40,075 bases of DNA, taken from Alcaligenaceae bacterium 429 (lineage in GTDB: Bacteria > Pseudomonadota > Gammaproteobacteria > Burkholderiales > Burkholderiaceae_B). The notes beneath the pieces were generated by a model. That model worked only from the letters and a program-made list of their open reading frames with translations, was not told the origin of the DNA and did not search any database. Made by a program: the position numbers and the translations under genes. Below are positions 7,928 to 16,300 of this stretch, one piece after another (position 1 is the stretch's first letter; the number at the start of each line of letters is the position of its first letter). The stretch is taken from positions 1 to 40,075 of the forward strand of contig SRSN01000005.1 of the NCBI GenBank assembly GCA_004791645.1, given 5' to 3'.

Positions 7928-7983
7928 CAGTCTAGCTACCTAGGGGAAGAGAAAACTCAGCCCCTGTACAACAGCTTACCGTC

Positions 7984-8835
7984 TTAACGGAACACAATCG
8001 TACGCTGACCGTTCAGCAAAATACGATGCTGAACGTGTGCCGCTACTGCGCGGGACAGCACCAGTGATTCCACATCACTACCCACTTGGGTCAGTTCGTG
8101 GGCACTCATAGAGTGGTTCACGCGCTCGATATCTTGCTCGATGATTGGGCCTTCATCCAAATCTTCAGTCACGTAGTGAGCCGTTGCACCAATGATCTTC
8201 ACACCGCGAGCATGCGCTTGGTGGTAAGGACGTGCGCCTTTGAAGCTAGGCAAGAAACTGTGGTGAATGTTGATGGCACGACCAGACAACGCACGGCACA
8301 GTTCAGGTGACAAGATTTGCATGTAACGGGCCAACACAACCAGATCAATACCCAGTGTGTCTACGAAACGCAGAATTTGTTGTTCTTGTTCTTGCTTGGT
8401 TTCAGCCGTAACAGGCAGGTGGTGGAAGGGGATGTTGTAAGACGATGCCAGCGTGGCGTGGTCTTGGTGGTTGGACAACACCGCTGCAATTTCTACAGGC
8501 AACTGACCACTATGTGTGCGGAACAACAAGTCGTTCAAGCAGTGACCCTGACGGCTGACCAGAATCAAGATGCGTGCTTTACGGCTGGCATCATAGATGT
8601 GAGCATCCATGTTGAACTCGGTGGCCAGTGGAGAAAAGGCCTCGTTCAGTTCTGTGACGTTGGTCTCTTTACCTGACAAAGAAAAGTGAATGCGCAGGAA
8701 GAAACGCTCGGTTTCTGCATCGCCAAATTGCTGGGCTTGAACCACGTTACCGTGTTGTTCCAGCAGCCAACCAGTAACGGCGTGGACGATACCTGTGCGA
8801 TCAGGACAGGAAAGGGTCAGGATGTAGTCAGACAT
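7984..8835 (-). CDS. purU: Formyltetrahydrofolate deformylase
   Basis: Hydrolyses 10-formyl-THF to THF and formate, feeding formate to PurT and balancing one-carbon pools. At 283 residues it is standard length. An N-terminal ACT domain (YILTLSCPDRTGIVHAVTGW, residues 4-23) is followed by a formyltransferase-like domain with NIPFHHLPVT, DLVVLARYMQILSP, and the catalytic region INIHHSFLPSFKGARPYHQA, with GATAHYVTEDLDEGPIIEQD supplying the catalytic Asp. It starts 39 bases after the flavin reductase stop and is the last gene before the 7886-7927 terminator. No clear Shine-Dalgarno is seen. Confidence 0.96.
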   Translation of the reverse strand: MSDYILTLSCPDRTGIVHAVTGWLLEQHGNVVQAQQFGDAETERFFLRIHFSLSGKETNVTELNEAFSPLATEFNMDAHIYDASRKARILILVSRQGHCLNDLLFRTHSGQLPVEIAAVLSNHQDHATLASSYNIPFHHLPVTAETKQEQEQQILRFVDTLGIDLVVLARYMQILSPELCRALSGRAINIHHSFLPSFKGARPYHQAHARGVKIIGATAHYVTEDLDEGPIIEQDIERVNHSMSAHELTQVGSDVESLVLSRAVAAHVQHRILLNGQRTIVFR

Positions 8836-8874
8836 TGTGAGGTGTAGAAGATAATTAAAATTGTTTGGTAAAGC

Positions 8875-9405
8875 TTAACGCGGGGTCAGCGCAAACTTGC
8901 TGGCGTGATAAATCAGAGGGGCGGTATCAGTGTGCATACAGTGTTCTACCTGACCAATAAACAGGTAGTGATCGCCTGTTTCATGTTGGCTAACATTGCG
9001 ACACTCGAACCAGGCGCACAAGCCCTGATCTTCCAGCATTAAGGTGCCACCCGGTGCACGACCTAATGGATGGCCGTGAAAACGTTCGGCTTGAGGACCC
9101 ATTGCAAAGCGTTTGGCCATTTTTTCTTGAGAAGCTCCCAGCACGTGGATGACGTAGCTTGGTGCGTGTAGAAAGTGTGGCAATGATCGGGCTTTTTTAT
9201 CCAGCGACCAAACGATGAGTGGAGGGTCCAGCGATAACGTGTTAAATGAACTGGCCGTAAGACCCCACGGCTCGCACTCAGGCGCGAGCCCTTCGGTAGT
9301 AATTACGGTGACACCTGTAGCAAAGCGGCTTAGCGCAGATTTGAAAAAAGGTGTATCAAATGCAGGGGGAGAAAGCTGTTCAGACATGGCGGCATACACT
9401 ACCAT
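8875..9405 (-). CDS. Flavin reductase family protein
   Basis: A 176-residue FMN-binding split-barrel protein of the flavin reductase-like (HpaC/RutF) type: FKSALSRFATGVTVITT, WGLTASSFNTLSLDPPLIVW, FAMGPQAERFHG, FECRNVSQHETGDHYLFIGQ. Such proteins reduce FMN or FAD with NAD(P)H, often for a partner monooxygenase, but no monooxygenase is adjacent. The ATG at 9405 comes one base after the pdxH stop (TGATATG), favouring translational coupling; an internal ATG at 9387 (MSEQLS) is the alternative. The adjoining PdxH needs FMN, so a shared flavin link is possible. The physiological partner is unknown. Confidence 0.88.
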   Translation of the reverse strand: MVVYAAMSEQLSPPAFDTPFFKSALSRFATGVTVITTEGLAPECEPWGLTASSFNTLSLDPPLIVWSLDKKARSLPHFLHAPSYVIHVLGASQEKMAKRFAMGPQAERFHGHPLGRAPGGTLMLEDQGLCAWFECRNVSQHETGDHYLFIGQVEHCMHTDTAPLIYHASKFALTPR

Positions 9406-9406
9406 A

Positions 9407-10036
9407 TCAAGGCGCTAAACGCGATACAGTCCACTCAGAATCTGTGAGATTAAACACAAATCTGTCGTGCAAACGGCAGGCACGACCTTGCCAAAATTCA
9501 ATGTGCTCAGGCACTAACACGTAGCCGCCCCAGTTTTCTGGGCGTGGTGGGTGATCACCATACTGTTTTTGCAACTCTTGCACACGTTGTTCTAGATCGC
9601 TGCGGCGTACGGGCTGGCTTTGTGGTGAAGCAAGCGCGCTGATACGGGATTCTACAGGGCGGCTGTGGAAGTATTCCTCAGCAATTTCCGCGCTCAGCTT
9701 GTGTACACGGCCTTCAAAACGTACTTGGCGGTGCAGGCTAGGCCAGAAGAACATCAAGCAAGCACGGTCGTTATGTGCCAAGTCTTGGCCTTTACGTGAG
9801 TCGAAGTTTGTGAAGAAACGCAGACCATCTTCTTCGTAGTTCTTCAGCAAAACAATGCGTGAGGTAGGTTGGCCTTCGGCATTCACGGTGGACAATGTCA
9901 TGGCAGTAGGCTCAATGGCATTGTCGTCCATGGCTTCTTTTAGCCAGTGGTGAAACTGAACACGGGGATTAGGGTCCAGCCCGCTTTCGTCCAGCGTGAA
10001 TCGGGTGTATTCGTTGCGGTAATCAGAAAGTTTCAT
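9407..10036 (-). CDS. pdxH: Pyridoxamine 5'-phosphate oxidase
   Basis: FMN-dependent oxidase of 209 residues that makes pyridoxal 5'-phosphate from PNP or PMP with O2 (salvage and final step of vitamin B6 synthesis). Motifs: AMTLSTVNAEGQPTSRIVLLK and FFTNFDSRKGQDL (FMN/phosphate binding), ACLMFFWPSLHRQVRFEGRV, SRPVESRISALASPQS, and the C-terminal signature PEHIEFWQGRACRLHDRF. Length and start match the family. It begins 2 bases after the chaC stop and is followed after 1 base by the flavin reductase. Confidence 0.97.
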   Translation of the reverse strand: MKLSDYRNEYTRFTLDESGLDPNPRVQFHHWLKEAMDDNAIEPTAMTLSTVNAEGQPTSRIVLLKNYEEDGLRFFTNFDSRKGQDLAHNDRACLMFFWPSLHRQVRFEGRVHKLSAEIAEEYFHSRPVESRISALASPQSQPVRRSDLEQRVQELQKQYGDHPPRPENWGGYVLVPEHIEFWQGRACRLHDRFVFNLTDSEWTVSRLAP

Positions 10037-10038
10037 GG

Positions 10039-10701
10039 TCAGGCTGTCTGTAAAGCTGAGGAAGAGAGTAGTGACGAACTGTTTTGCAATGCTTGCACTA
10101 AGGATTGCAGTCGTTTGTCTTCAATTTTAGACCTTTTTAGGGCCTCGGCTGTTTCCATTACGTATTCAATGCAGGGGCCATTGATGCCGTGAGCACCATA
10201 AATCACATGGATCAACTGCTCTAACGGCATGCGGGGCACGTAGCCTTGATAGCTGCGGTTCATCACAAACACCAGTGCATTCACCATGCCGTGTTCGGTA
10301 TGGCATGGTAACCAGCGCGGAATATATGCACCGCTAGGCATTTCCCTGCGCCATAAGGCGTCAAAGGCTTCGGGTACTTCGTGACCGGCAATCCTAAAGG
10401 CCATACCACGACATGAGCCACCATTATCCAGACCAAAAACTACTCCCGGGCGTTCCGGGGTGCCGCGGTTGATGTGCGACCACAAACACAACGAGCGGTG
10501 GTAACCATGCAATCTGGCATGACGTTGCTCCAGAAAATCAAATTCTGGGCGCCAGATCAAAGAACCGTAGCCATAGACCCAGACATCCGTTCCGGGAGTC
10601 CAGTGTGCCAAGCTATGTTGCATGGATTGATTACGTTCAGCGTCACTAAGCACCTTAAAGGATGCGGGAGTGGGTACGTCAGAAACAGGATAGGTGTTCA
10701 C
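10039..10701 (-). CDS. chaC: Gamma-glutamylcyclotransferase, ChaC family
   Basis: Probable glutathione-specific gamma-glutamylcyclotransferase, producing 5-oxoproline and Cys-Gly. The 220-residue protein has the VYGYGSLIW substrate-binding loop (about residues 42-50), RPEFDFLEQRHARLHGYHRS, NRGTPERPGVVFGLD, and WRREM with the likely catalytic acid, followed by PRWLPCHT and LIHVIYGAHGINGPCIEYV typical of ChaC. It is the first gene of a nearly gapless operon with pdxH, the flavin reductase and purU. The C-terminus has a serine-rich tail. Despite the name, a role in cation transport is not supported. Confidence 0.92.
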   Translation of the reverse strand: MNTYPVSDVPTPASFKVLSDAERNQSMQHSLAHWTPGTDVWVYGYGSLIWRPEFDFLEQRHARLHGYHRSLCLWSHINRGTPERPGVVFGLDNGGSCRGMAFRIAGHEVPEAFDALWRREMPSGAYIPRWLPCHTEHGMVNALVFVMNRSYQGYVPRMPLEQLIHVIYGAHGINGPCIEYVMETAEALKRSKIEDKRLQSLVQALQNSSSLLSSSALQTA

Positions 10702-10841
10702 GGTAATGGCTTAGTAGAAGATTCCATTGACAGAATATAGTCTTGTATTGTAGAACAACCGGCCACGACTGGCGAAACCACGCGTTAAAATGTGGGGTAA
10801 TTCACGCAAGCGCGCTGTTTGGAATGCAAAGGATAGTAGCA

Positions 10842-11633
10842 ATGAGCGAAAGCTTTGAACGACGTTTTGGTGCTCTGGACCGTTTATACGGTGCAGGCAG
10901 TACAGCTGGCTTTGCCACTGCACACATTATGATCGCCGGTATTGGCGGGGTGGGTAGCTGGTGTGCGGAAGCGGTGGCGCGTCATGGCGTAGGGAAAATC
11001 ACGCTGATCGATTTGGACCATATTGCCGAATCCAACATTAATCGCCAGTTACCCGCCTTAGGTAGCACCATCGGTAAGGCCAAAGCTCTGGCCATGGCAG
11101 AACGTATCGCGGACATTAATCCACAGGCTCAGGTAGAGATCGTGGATGATTTTGTCAGTGCCGACAACATCGCTGAGCTGCTGCAGTTGCAGCCTGATGT
11201 GTTGATTGATTGCACCGATCAGATTAGCGCTAAGTTAGCGATGGTGGTGGAGGCTAAGCGGTGCAAGGTGCCTTTGATTGTGTGCGGTGCTGCTGGTGGA
11301 AAACGTGATGTGTTGGCGTTGCGTAGCAGTGACCTTTCACAAACCTCGCACGATGCATTATTGGCCAGATTACGTAATCAATTACGCCGCCAACACGGTT
11401 TTCCTAGACCCAAAGCAGAAAAGGGCGCACGCATTCCTAAAATGGGTGTGACATGTTTGTGGGTGGAAGAAACCGCTGTAATGCCTGAACTGTGGAAGCA
11501 GGGGGAAAGCCCAGAAGCGCCACAAGGGTTGTCGTGTGCGGGTTATGGGTCGGCTGTGACCTTAACGGCCAGCATGGGGCTGGCCGCTGCGCAATTAGCC
11601 ATTAATAGGATTGTGGCGAAACAGGCGGGTTAA
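10842..11633 (+). CDS. tcdA: tRNA threonylcarbamoyladenosine dehydratase
   Basis: E1-like enzyme (TcdA/CsdL) of 263 residues that uses ATP to cyclise t6A37 of tRNA to ct6A. It has RRFGALDRLYGAGSTAGF at the N-terminus, the ATP-binding AGIGGVGSWCAEAVARHGVG, the LIDLDHIAESNINRQLPAL stretch typical of the family, DCTDQISAKLAMV, and GAAGGKRDV. ATG 10842 is chosen because AAGGA lies 9 bases upstream and homologues begin just before SFERRFG. It is divergent from chaC; a TTGACA at 10727-10732 may belong to its promoter but the matching -10 is poor. Its last 4 bases overlap the convergent pabC stop. Confidence 0.95.
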   Translation: MSESFERRFGALDRLYGAGSTAGFATAHIMIAGIGGVGSWCAEAVARHGVGKITLIDLDHIAESNINRQLPALGSTIGKAKALAMAERIADINPQAQVEIVDDFVSADNIAELLQLQPDVLIDCTDQISAKLAMVVEAKRCKVPLIVCGAAGGKRDVLALRSSDLSQTSHDALLARLRNQLRRQHGFPRPKAEKGARIPKMGVTCLWVEETAVMPELWKQGESPEAPQGLSCAGYGSAVTLTASMGLAAAQLAINRIVAKQAG

Positions 11634-12256
11634 TTCACCAGTTTGGCGTTTAGCCAGCCACGTAATGCATTGGATACCCGTATGGCTTGCGCGTGTTGCA
11701 AGTCAGCGGGGGTTAAGACAGCTTCTTTAGTTTGGCCGTTTTGCAGCAATTGTTCACGCATTACACCCGGTAATAGCCCACAGCGTAAAGGCGGTGTAAG
11801 CCACTCGCCATCGCGTTGCACATAAATATTGCTGCGACTGCCTTCGCATAGCTCGCCTTGTTGATTGCAGAAAATCACATCAAACAATTGTGGCTGATGG
11901 AGCAACGTTTGGGTGGCGGCTTGGTACCACGGTCTATGGCTACTTTTGATGCCTAACCAGGGGCTTTCGGGTAAGGGAGTGTCTGCCAGCAGGATAGGCA
12001 CAGGCTCTATATCCGGTGCAAGAGCAGAGTGTTCTAAAACGGGCTGCCCTTCGTTATCCAAGGTAAGACGCAAGCGCCACACCCCATCTTCAAGTGAGGC
12101 TACATACTGTGCTATGTGTGCGCTGATGTTGTCGCGGCAAAAGGTGTAATTCAGCTGCTGAGCGGAGCGTTGCAAGCGATCTAAATGCGGTTGCAGCAGG
12201 GCGATCTGGGCATGTTCTACGCGCATGGTTTCAATTAGCGTGGGATGTATGCTCAT
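11630..12256 (-). CDS. pabC: Aminodeoxychorismate lyase / class IV aminotransferase
   Basis: PLP fold-type IV protein of 208 residues, probably releasing pyruvate from aminodeoxychorismate to give p-aminobenzoate for folate. IKSSHRPWYQ holds the likely PLP lysine (Lys104) and resembles the HKTTHR motif of PabBC fusion C-termini; FCNQQGELCEGSRSNIYV is the conserved cofactor-phosphate region; LLPGVMREQL and IRVSNALRGW follow. It is shorter than stand-alone E. coli PabC (about 270) and more like the domain fused to PabB in other bacteria. It starts 10 bases after pabB with AAGGA in front of the ATG. Confidence 0.88.
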   Translation of the reverse strand: MSIHPTLIETMRVEHAQIALLQPHLDRLQRSAQQLNYTFCRDNISAHIAQYVASLEDGVWRLRLTLDNEGQPVLEHSALAPDIEPVPILLADTPLPESPWLGIKSSHRPWYQAATQTLLHQPQLFDVIFCNQQGELCEGSRSNIYVQRDGEWLTPPLRCGLLPGVMREQLLQNGQTKEAVLTPADLQHAQAIRVSNALRGWLNAKLVN

Positions 12257-12266
12257 GACTTCGTCC

Positions 12267-13379
12267 TTATTGGGTAAGAATGGGGCTGCCCAGAATACGA
12301 GCTTTCCAAAGCAGTTCTTGCCATTCTAGTTCGGGATCAGAATCGTGCACAATGCCTCCGCCCACACCAAAAATGGCCTCATGATTGGTGTGGAATTCCA
12401 GCGTGCGTATTGCCACGTTAAAGCGGAAATCCCCCTGAGGTGCTAGCCAGCCTATGCTGCCGCAATAAATACCGCGCTGGCGTTGTTCTAGGGCTTGTAA
12501 AGCGGTCATTGCAGCCAGTTTGGGTGCGCCAGTGATGGAGCCGCAAGGGAACAAAGCCAGTAGCAGTTGTTCAATATCGTGTTCATCACACAGCGCTTGG
12601 ATGGTGGATGTCATGGTCCACACCGAGGGGTACTGTTCCACACTCAGTAAGGATTCCACCTTAACGCTGCCTGGGCGTGCCAACCTCCCCAAGTCATTAC
12701 GCAGCAAATCAACAATCATGACGTTTTCCGCACAGTCTTTTTCACTGTGGCGTAAGGCGTGGGCAGAAGCTTGATCTTCAATTGGATCAGTGAAGCGTGG
12801 GCGAGTGCCTTTCATGGGGCGCACGCGTAGTAGATCACCTGTGCGTTCTACAAATAGCTCTGGAGAAAACGAGGCGATCTGGCGGTCTTCGTCTTGGATG
12901 AACGCCGAGTAGGCTGTGGGGTGACGTTGAGCCAATGCTCTGTACACCTGTTCGGGCGCTTGGTCACTGTGTACGTGAATGGGGACGGTGTAATTGGCTT
13001 GGTAGTATTCGCCGTTGTGAATGTCAGTGCGTATGCGTTCTATGGCACGAATGTAATCGGCTTTTTTCTGTACCAATGTACAGCGCAGAGTGGGGTCGTG
13101 TTCTGCGGACTCCCACGGTTGGGTATGTTGTGCAGAGTGATAAAACTGGGCGGTGAGCAAAGGGGCTGCACTAGAGCCTGTGGTTTGGGCTATGCCCAAC
13201 ATGGCAGCGCCTAACTCATAGTCCAGCAATAAACTTGTCCACAGCCCTTTTTGCTGAGCGCGACGAATAGCCTCAAAGACCGCCGGCAATTCGTCTGCAT
13301 GGTAAGCAGCCACGCGATCAACTGGGTTTTCTAGCACTAACGCCTGACGAGTCAGGCGGTTTTCAAAACGACAATACAT
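12267..13379 (-). CDS. pabB: Aminodeoxychorismate synthase component I
   Basis: Chorismate-utilising enzyme of 370 residues that aminates chorismate to 4-amino-4-deoxychorismate. Motifs include YIRAIERIRTDIHNGEYYQANYT, SFSPELFVERTGDLLRVRPM, the diagnostic PMKGTRPR (Lys typical of PabB; TrpE has A/G in this place), ENVMIVDLLRNDLGRLARPG, LFPCGSITGAPKLAAM, and GGGIVHDSDPELEWQE. The N-terminal half is shorter than in TrpE. The ATG comes 3 bases after the uvrA stop (TGATTCATG), so it is read as part of a uvrA-pabB-pabC transcript. Confidence 0.95.
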   Translation of the reverse strand: MYCRFENRLTRQALVLENPVDRVAAYHADELPAVFEAIRRAQQKGLWTSLLLDYELGAAMLGIAQTTGSSAAPLLTAQFYHSAQHTQPWESAEHDPTLRCTLVQKKADYIRAIERIRTDIHNGEYYQANYTVPIHVHSDQAPEQVYRALAQRHPTAYSAFIQDEDRQIASFSPELFVERTGDLLRVRPMKGTRPRFTDPIEDQASAHALRHSEKDCAENVMIVDLLRNDLGRLARPGSVKVESLLSVEQYPSVWTMTSTIQALCDEHDIEQLLLALFPCGSITGAPKLAAMTALQALEQRQRGIYCGSIGWLAPQGDFRFNVAIRTLEFHTNHEAIFGVGGGIVHDSDPELEWQELLWKARILGSPILTQ

Positions 13380-13382
13380 GAA

Positions 13383-16300
13383 TCAGGGGGTTAAAAATTC
13401 GTTGAGAGCCATACCGGTATGGGAGGCTTTGGTGCGACGTACAACGTCTGGGTCTGCTTGTACTACCAAACGACCACCACCAGAACCCCCTTCGGGGCCT
13501 AAGTCTACAATCCAGTCGGCTTCGGCAATCACATCCAAGTTGTGTTCAATCACCATGACCGTGTTGCCCGCATCGGTAAGACGGTGTAGCACATGAATTA
13601 GCTTTTCAGTATCAGGAATAGACAGACCAACAGTAGGCTCGTCTAGCACATACAGGGTGTGGGGCAATCGGCTGGCTCTACCGGTGCGGATCACACCTTC
13701 GTCCAAACGGGCTTTGCTGAGTTCGGTCACCAGTTTAACGCGCTGTGCTTCACCACCCGATAAGGTGGGCGAGGCTTGGCCTAAGGTTAAATATCCCAAG
13801 CCTACGTCTTGCATCAGCTTCAATGGGCGGGCAATTTTGGGGCTGGTAGCAAAGAACTCTACCGCTTCATCCACTTCCATTTTCAGAATCTCGCCAGCGT
13901 TTTTACCTTGCCAGCGTATGCTGAGGGTATCGTCGTTGAAGCGTTGACCGTGGCAGCTTTCGCAAGGCACTTTAATGTCTGGCAAGAAGCTCATTTCTAG
14001 CGTCAACATCCCTTGGCCACCGCAGGCCGCGCAGCGACCATCGCCGGTATTAAACGAGAAGCGAGAAGCATTCCAACCGCGCATTCTGGCATCGCGAGTG
14101 TCGGCTAATAGGCGACGGATGTTGTCCCAGAAGCCAATGTAGGTGGCAGGGCAAGAGCGCGGTGTTTTACCAATAGGTGTTTGGTCTACCTCTAACACAC
14201 GGTCTAAAGGTTCCCAGCCTTTGATGCTGACACAACCTTGCCATGGGCCATCTTCACGTTTGGGCAGCGTACGCAGCAGGTTATCCAGCAGCACTTCGCG
14301 GGCGAAGGTGGACTTTCCTGAGCCTGATACACCAGTGACCACGGTTAGACGTTCTATAGGTACTTGAGCCTCTACATTACGCAGGTTATGCAGGTGTGCG
14401 CCTACTACGGTGAGCATAGGATGCTCATCGTTGATGGGACGGCGTGGCTGCATAGGGTGAACAATAGGCTGACGCAGATAGCGACCTGTCAGGGAGTCAG
14501 GGTTCTGCATGATTTCTTCTACCGTTCCCTCGGCAACTACTTTACCGCCGCGAGAACCAGCGCCTGGCCCCATATCGATAATGTGTTTGGCTTGGCGTAT
14601 GGTGTCTTCGTCGTGTTCCACCACCACCAACGTATTGCCGTTGGACTCCAGCCTTTGCATGGCGTTCAACAGAATTTTGTTGTCGCGTGGGTGCAGCCCA
14701 ATGGTGGGTTCATCCAATACGTAGCACACCCCTTGCAGGTTTGATCCCAGTTGTGATGCGAGACGTATACGCTGTGCTTCACCACCGGACAGGGTGGGGG
14801 CGGCGCGGTCTAAGGCTAAATACCCCAGCCCCACTTCTTCCATAAAGTGCAGGCGGCTACGTATTTCAGCCAGTAAGTCGCGGGCAATATCTTCTTCGCG
14901 ACCTTTGGTATTCAGGCCGGTAAAAAAGGAGCAGGCTTCATCCACAGGCAGAGCAGCTAGCTCGGCAATAGAGCGGTCGCGCCACGAGAAAGCCAGCGAC
15001 ACAGGGTTTAACCGTTTACCTTGGCAGCTTGGGCAGGTATGGGCCTCGCCTTCGTATTGGGTGGTCCAGCTAGCTTCTTCACCGCTTTGCTCACTAGTGA
15101 AACCTTTTAACTGCAAGCCTGTGCCAAAACAGCTAGAGCACCAACCGTGTTTGGAGTTATACGAGAACATGCGCGGATCAGGTTCAGGGAAACTGGTGGC
15201 GCAGCATGGGCAAGAGCGTTTAGTAGAAAAGCGCTGTGTGTTCGGTTGCAATTGCAGGCCACTGTCGCGTCTGCTTTCTACGGTGCCGCTAGTGGCTTGG
15301 CTAATAGGGGCCAGTACGATCACGCTACCTTTGCCGTGATCCAACGCTGTGTGTAGCGCTTGTCGAAGCGCTTGTTCTTCTTTGGGATCTACGATCAGAT
15401 CAGCAATAGGCAGATCAATGCTGTGCTCTTTATAGCGGTCTAGGCGTGGCCATGGCGAGACCGGGATAAACTCACCATCCACACGCAGATGGCTGTAGCC
15501 TTTGCTGCCAGCCCATGTGGCCAAGTCGGTGTAGTAGCCTTTGCGGGCACTGACCAACGGCGCCAAAATACCTATGTGTTCACCACGATGCTGCGTCATG
15601 ATTTGCGCCACGATCTGCTCTGCCGTTTGCGGCTCAACGGGCACATGGCACGTAGGGCAGTATTGCGTGGCCAACTTTACATACAACAAGCGTAGGAAGT
15701 GGTGGATTTCTGTCATCGTGGCCACAGTAGACTTACGCCCCCCACGGCTGGTGCGCTGTTCGATAGCCACGGTAGGCGGAATGCCATAGATGGCATCTAC
15801 ATCTGGCTTACCTGCAGGCTGCACAATAGAGCGTGCGTACGCATTCAGCGATTCTAAATAACGGCGCTGACCTTCATTGAACAGAATGTCGAAGGCCAAG
15901 GTGGATTTCCCCGAGCCCGATACACCGGTAATCACGGTAAAGGTATCGCGAGGAATGGTGACGTTAATATTCTGTAGGTTGTGCTCTTTGGCATTCAAAA
16001 TGCTGATCACATTTTGCAGCTCATACGATGCAGTAGGCTCTTTGACTACCGGCATGGGGATAGCGCCTTCACCCACAATGCTAGCTTGGTATTCTTTTAA
16101 GGCTTTACCAGTGTAGGACGAGGTGCTGAGCATCAGGTCGGCAGGTGTGCCAGTGGCGACCAGTTCGCCACCATACAAGCCACCATCAGGGCCTAGGTCT
16201 ATCACCCAGTCGGCTGCCAGTACCATATCCAGATTGTGCTCAATCACCACTAATGAATGCCCGGCTGCCAACAACTTGCGGAAGGCCAGCATCAGTTTGG

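Larger units (their letters stand above)
7293..7983. other. Gene-free interval of about 690 bases with repeats
   Basis: No convincing gene is seen between lysR and purU. The interval is more AT-rich than its surroundings and holds imperfect repeats at its two ends (7304-7377 and 7764-7885), a long AT-rich inverted repeat (7381-7421) and the purU terminator (7886-7927). The open frame at 7498-7824 has no clear ribosome-binding site or recognisable domain and runs into repeat DNA, so it is not called. The repeat on the minus strand reads as 28 open codons beginning VLATAASGEYVGAAFIAHAR and ending at a stop beside lysR, which could be a gene remnant. Confidence 0.6.
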
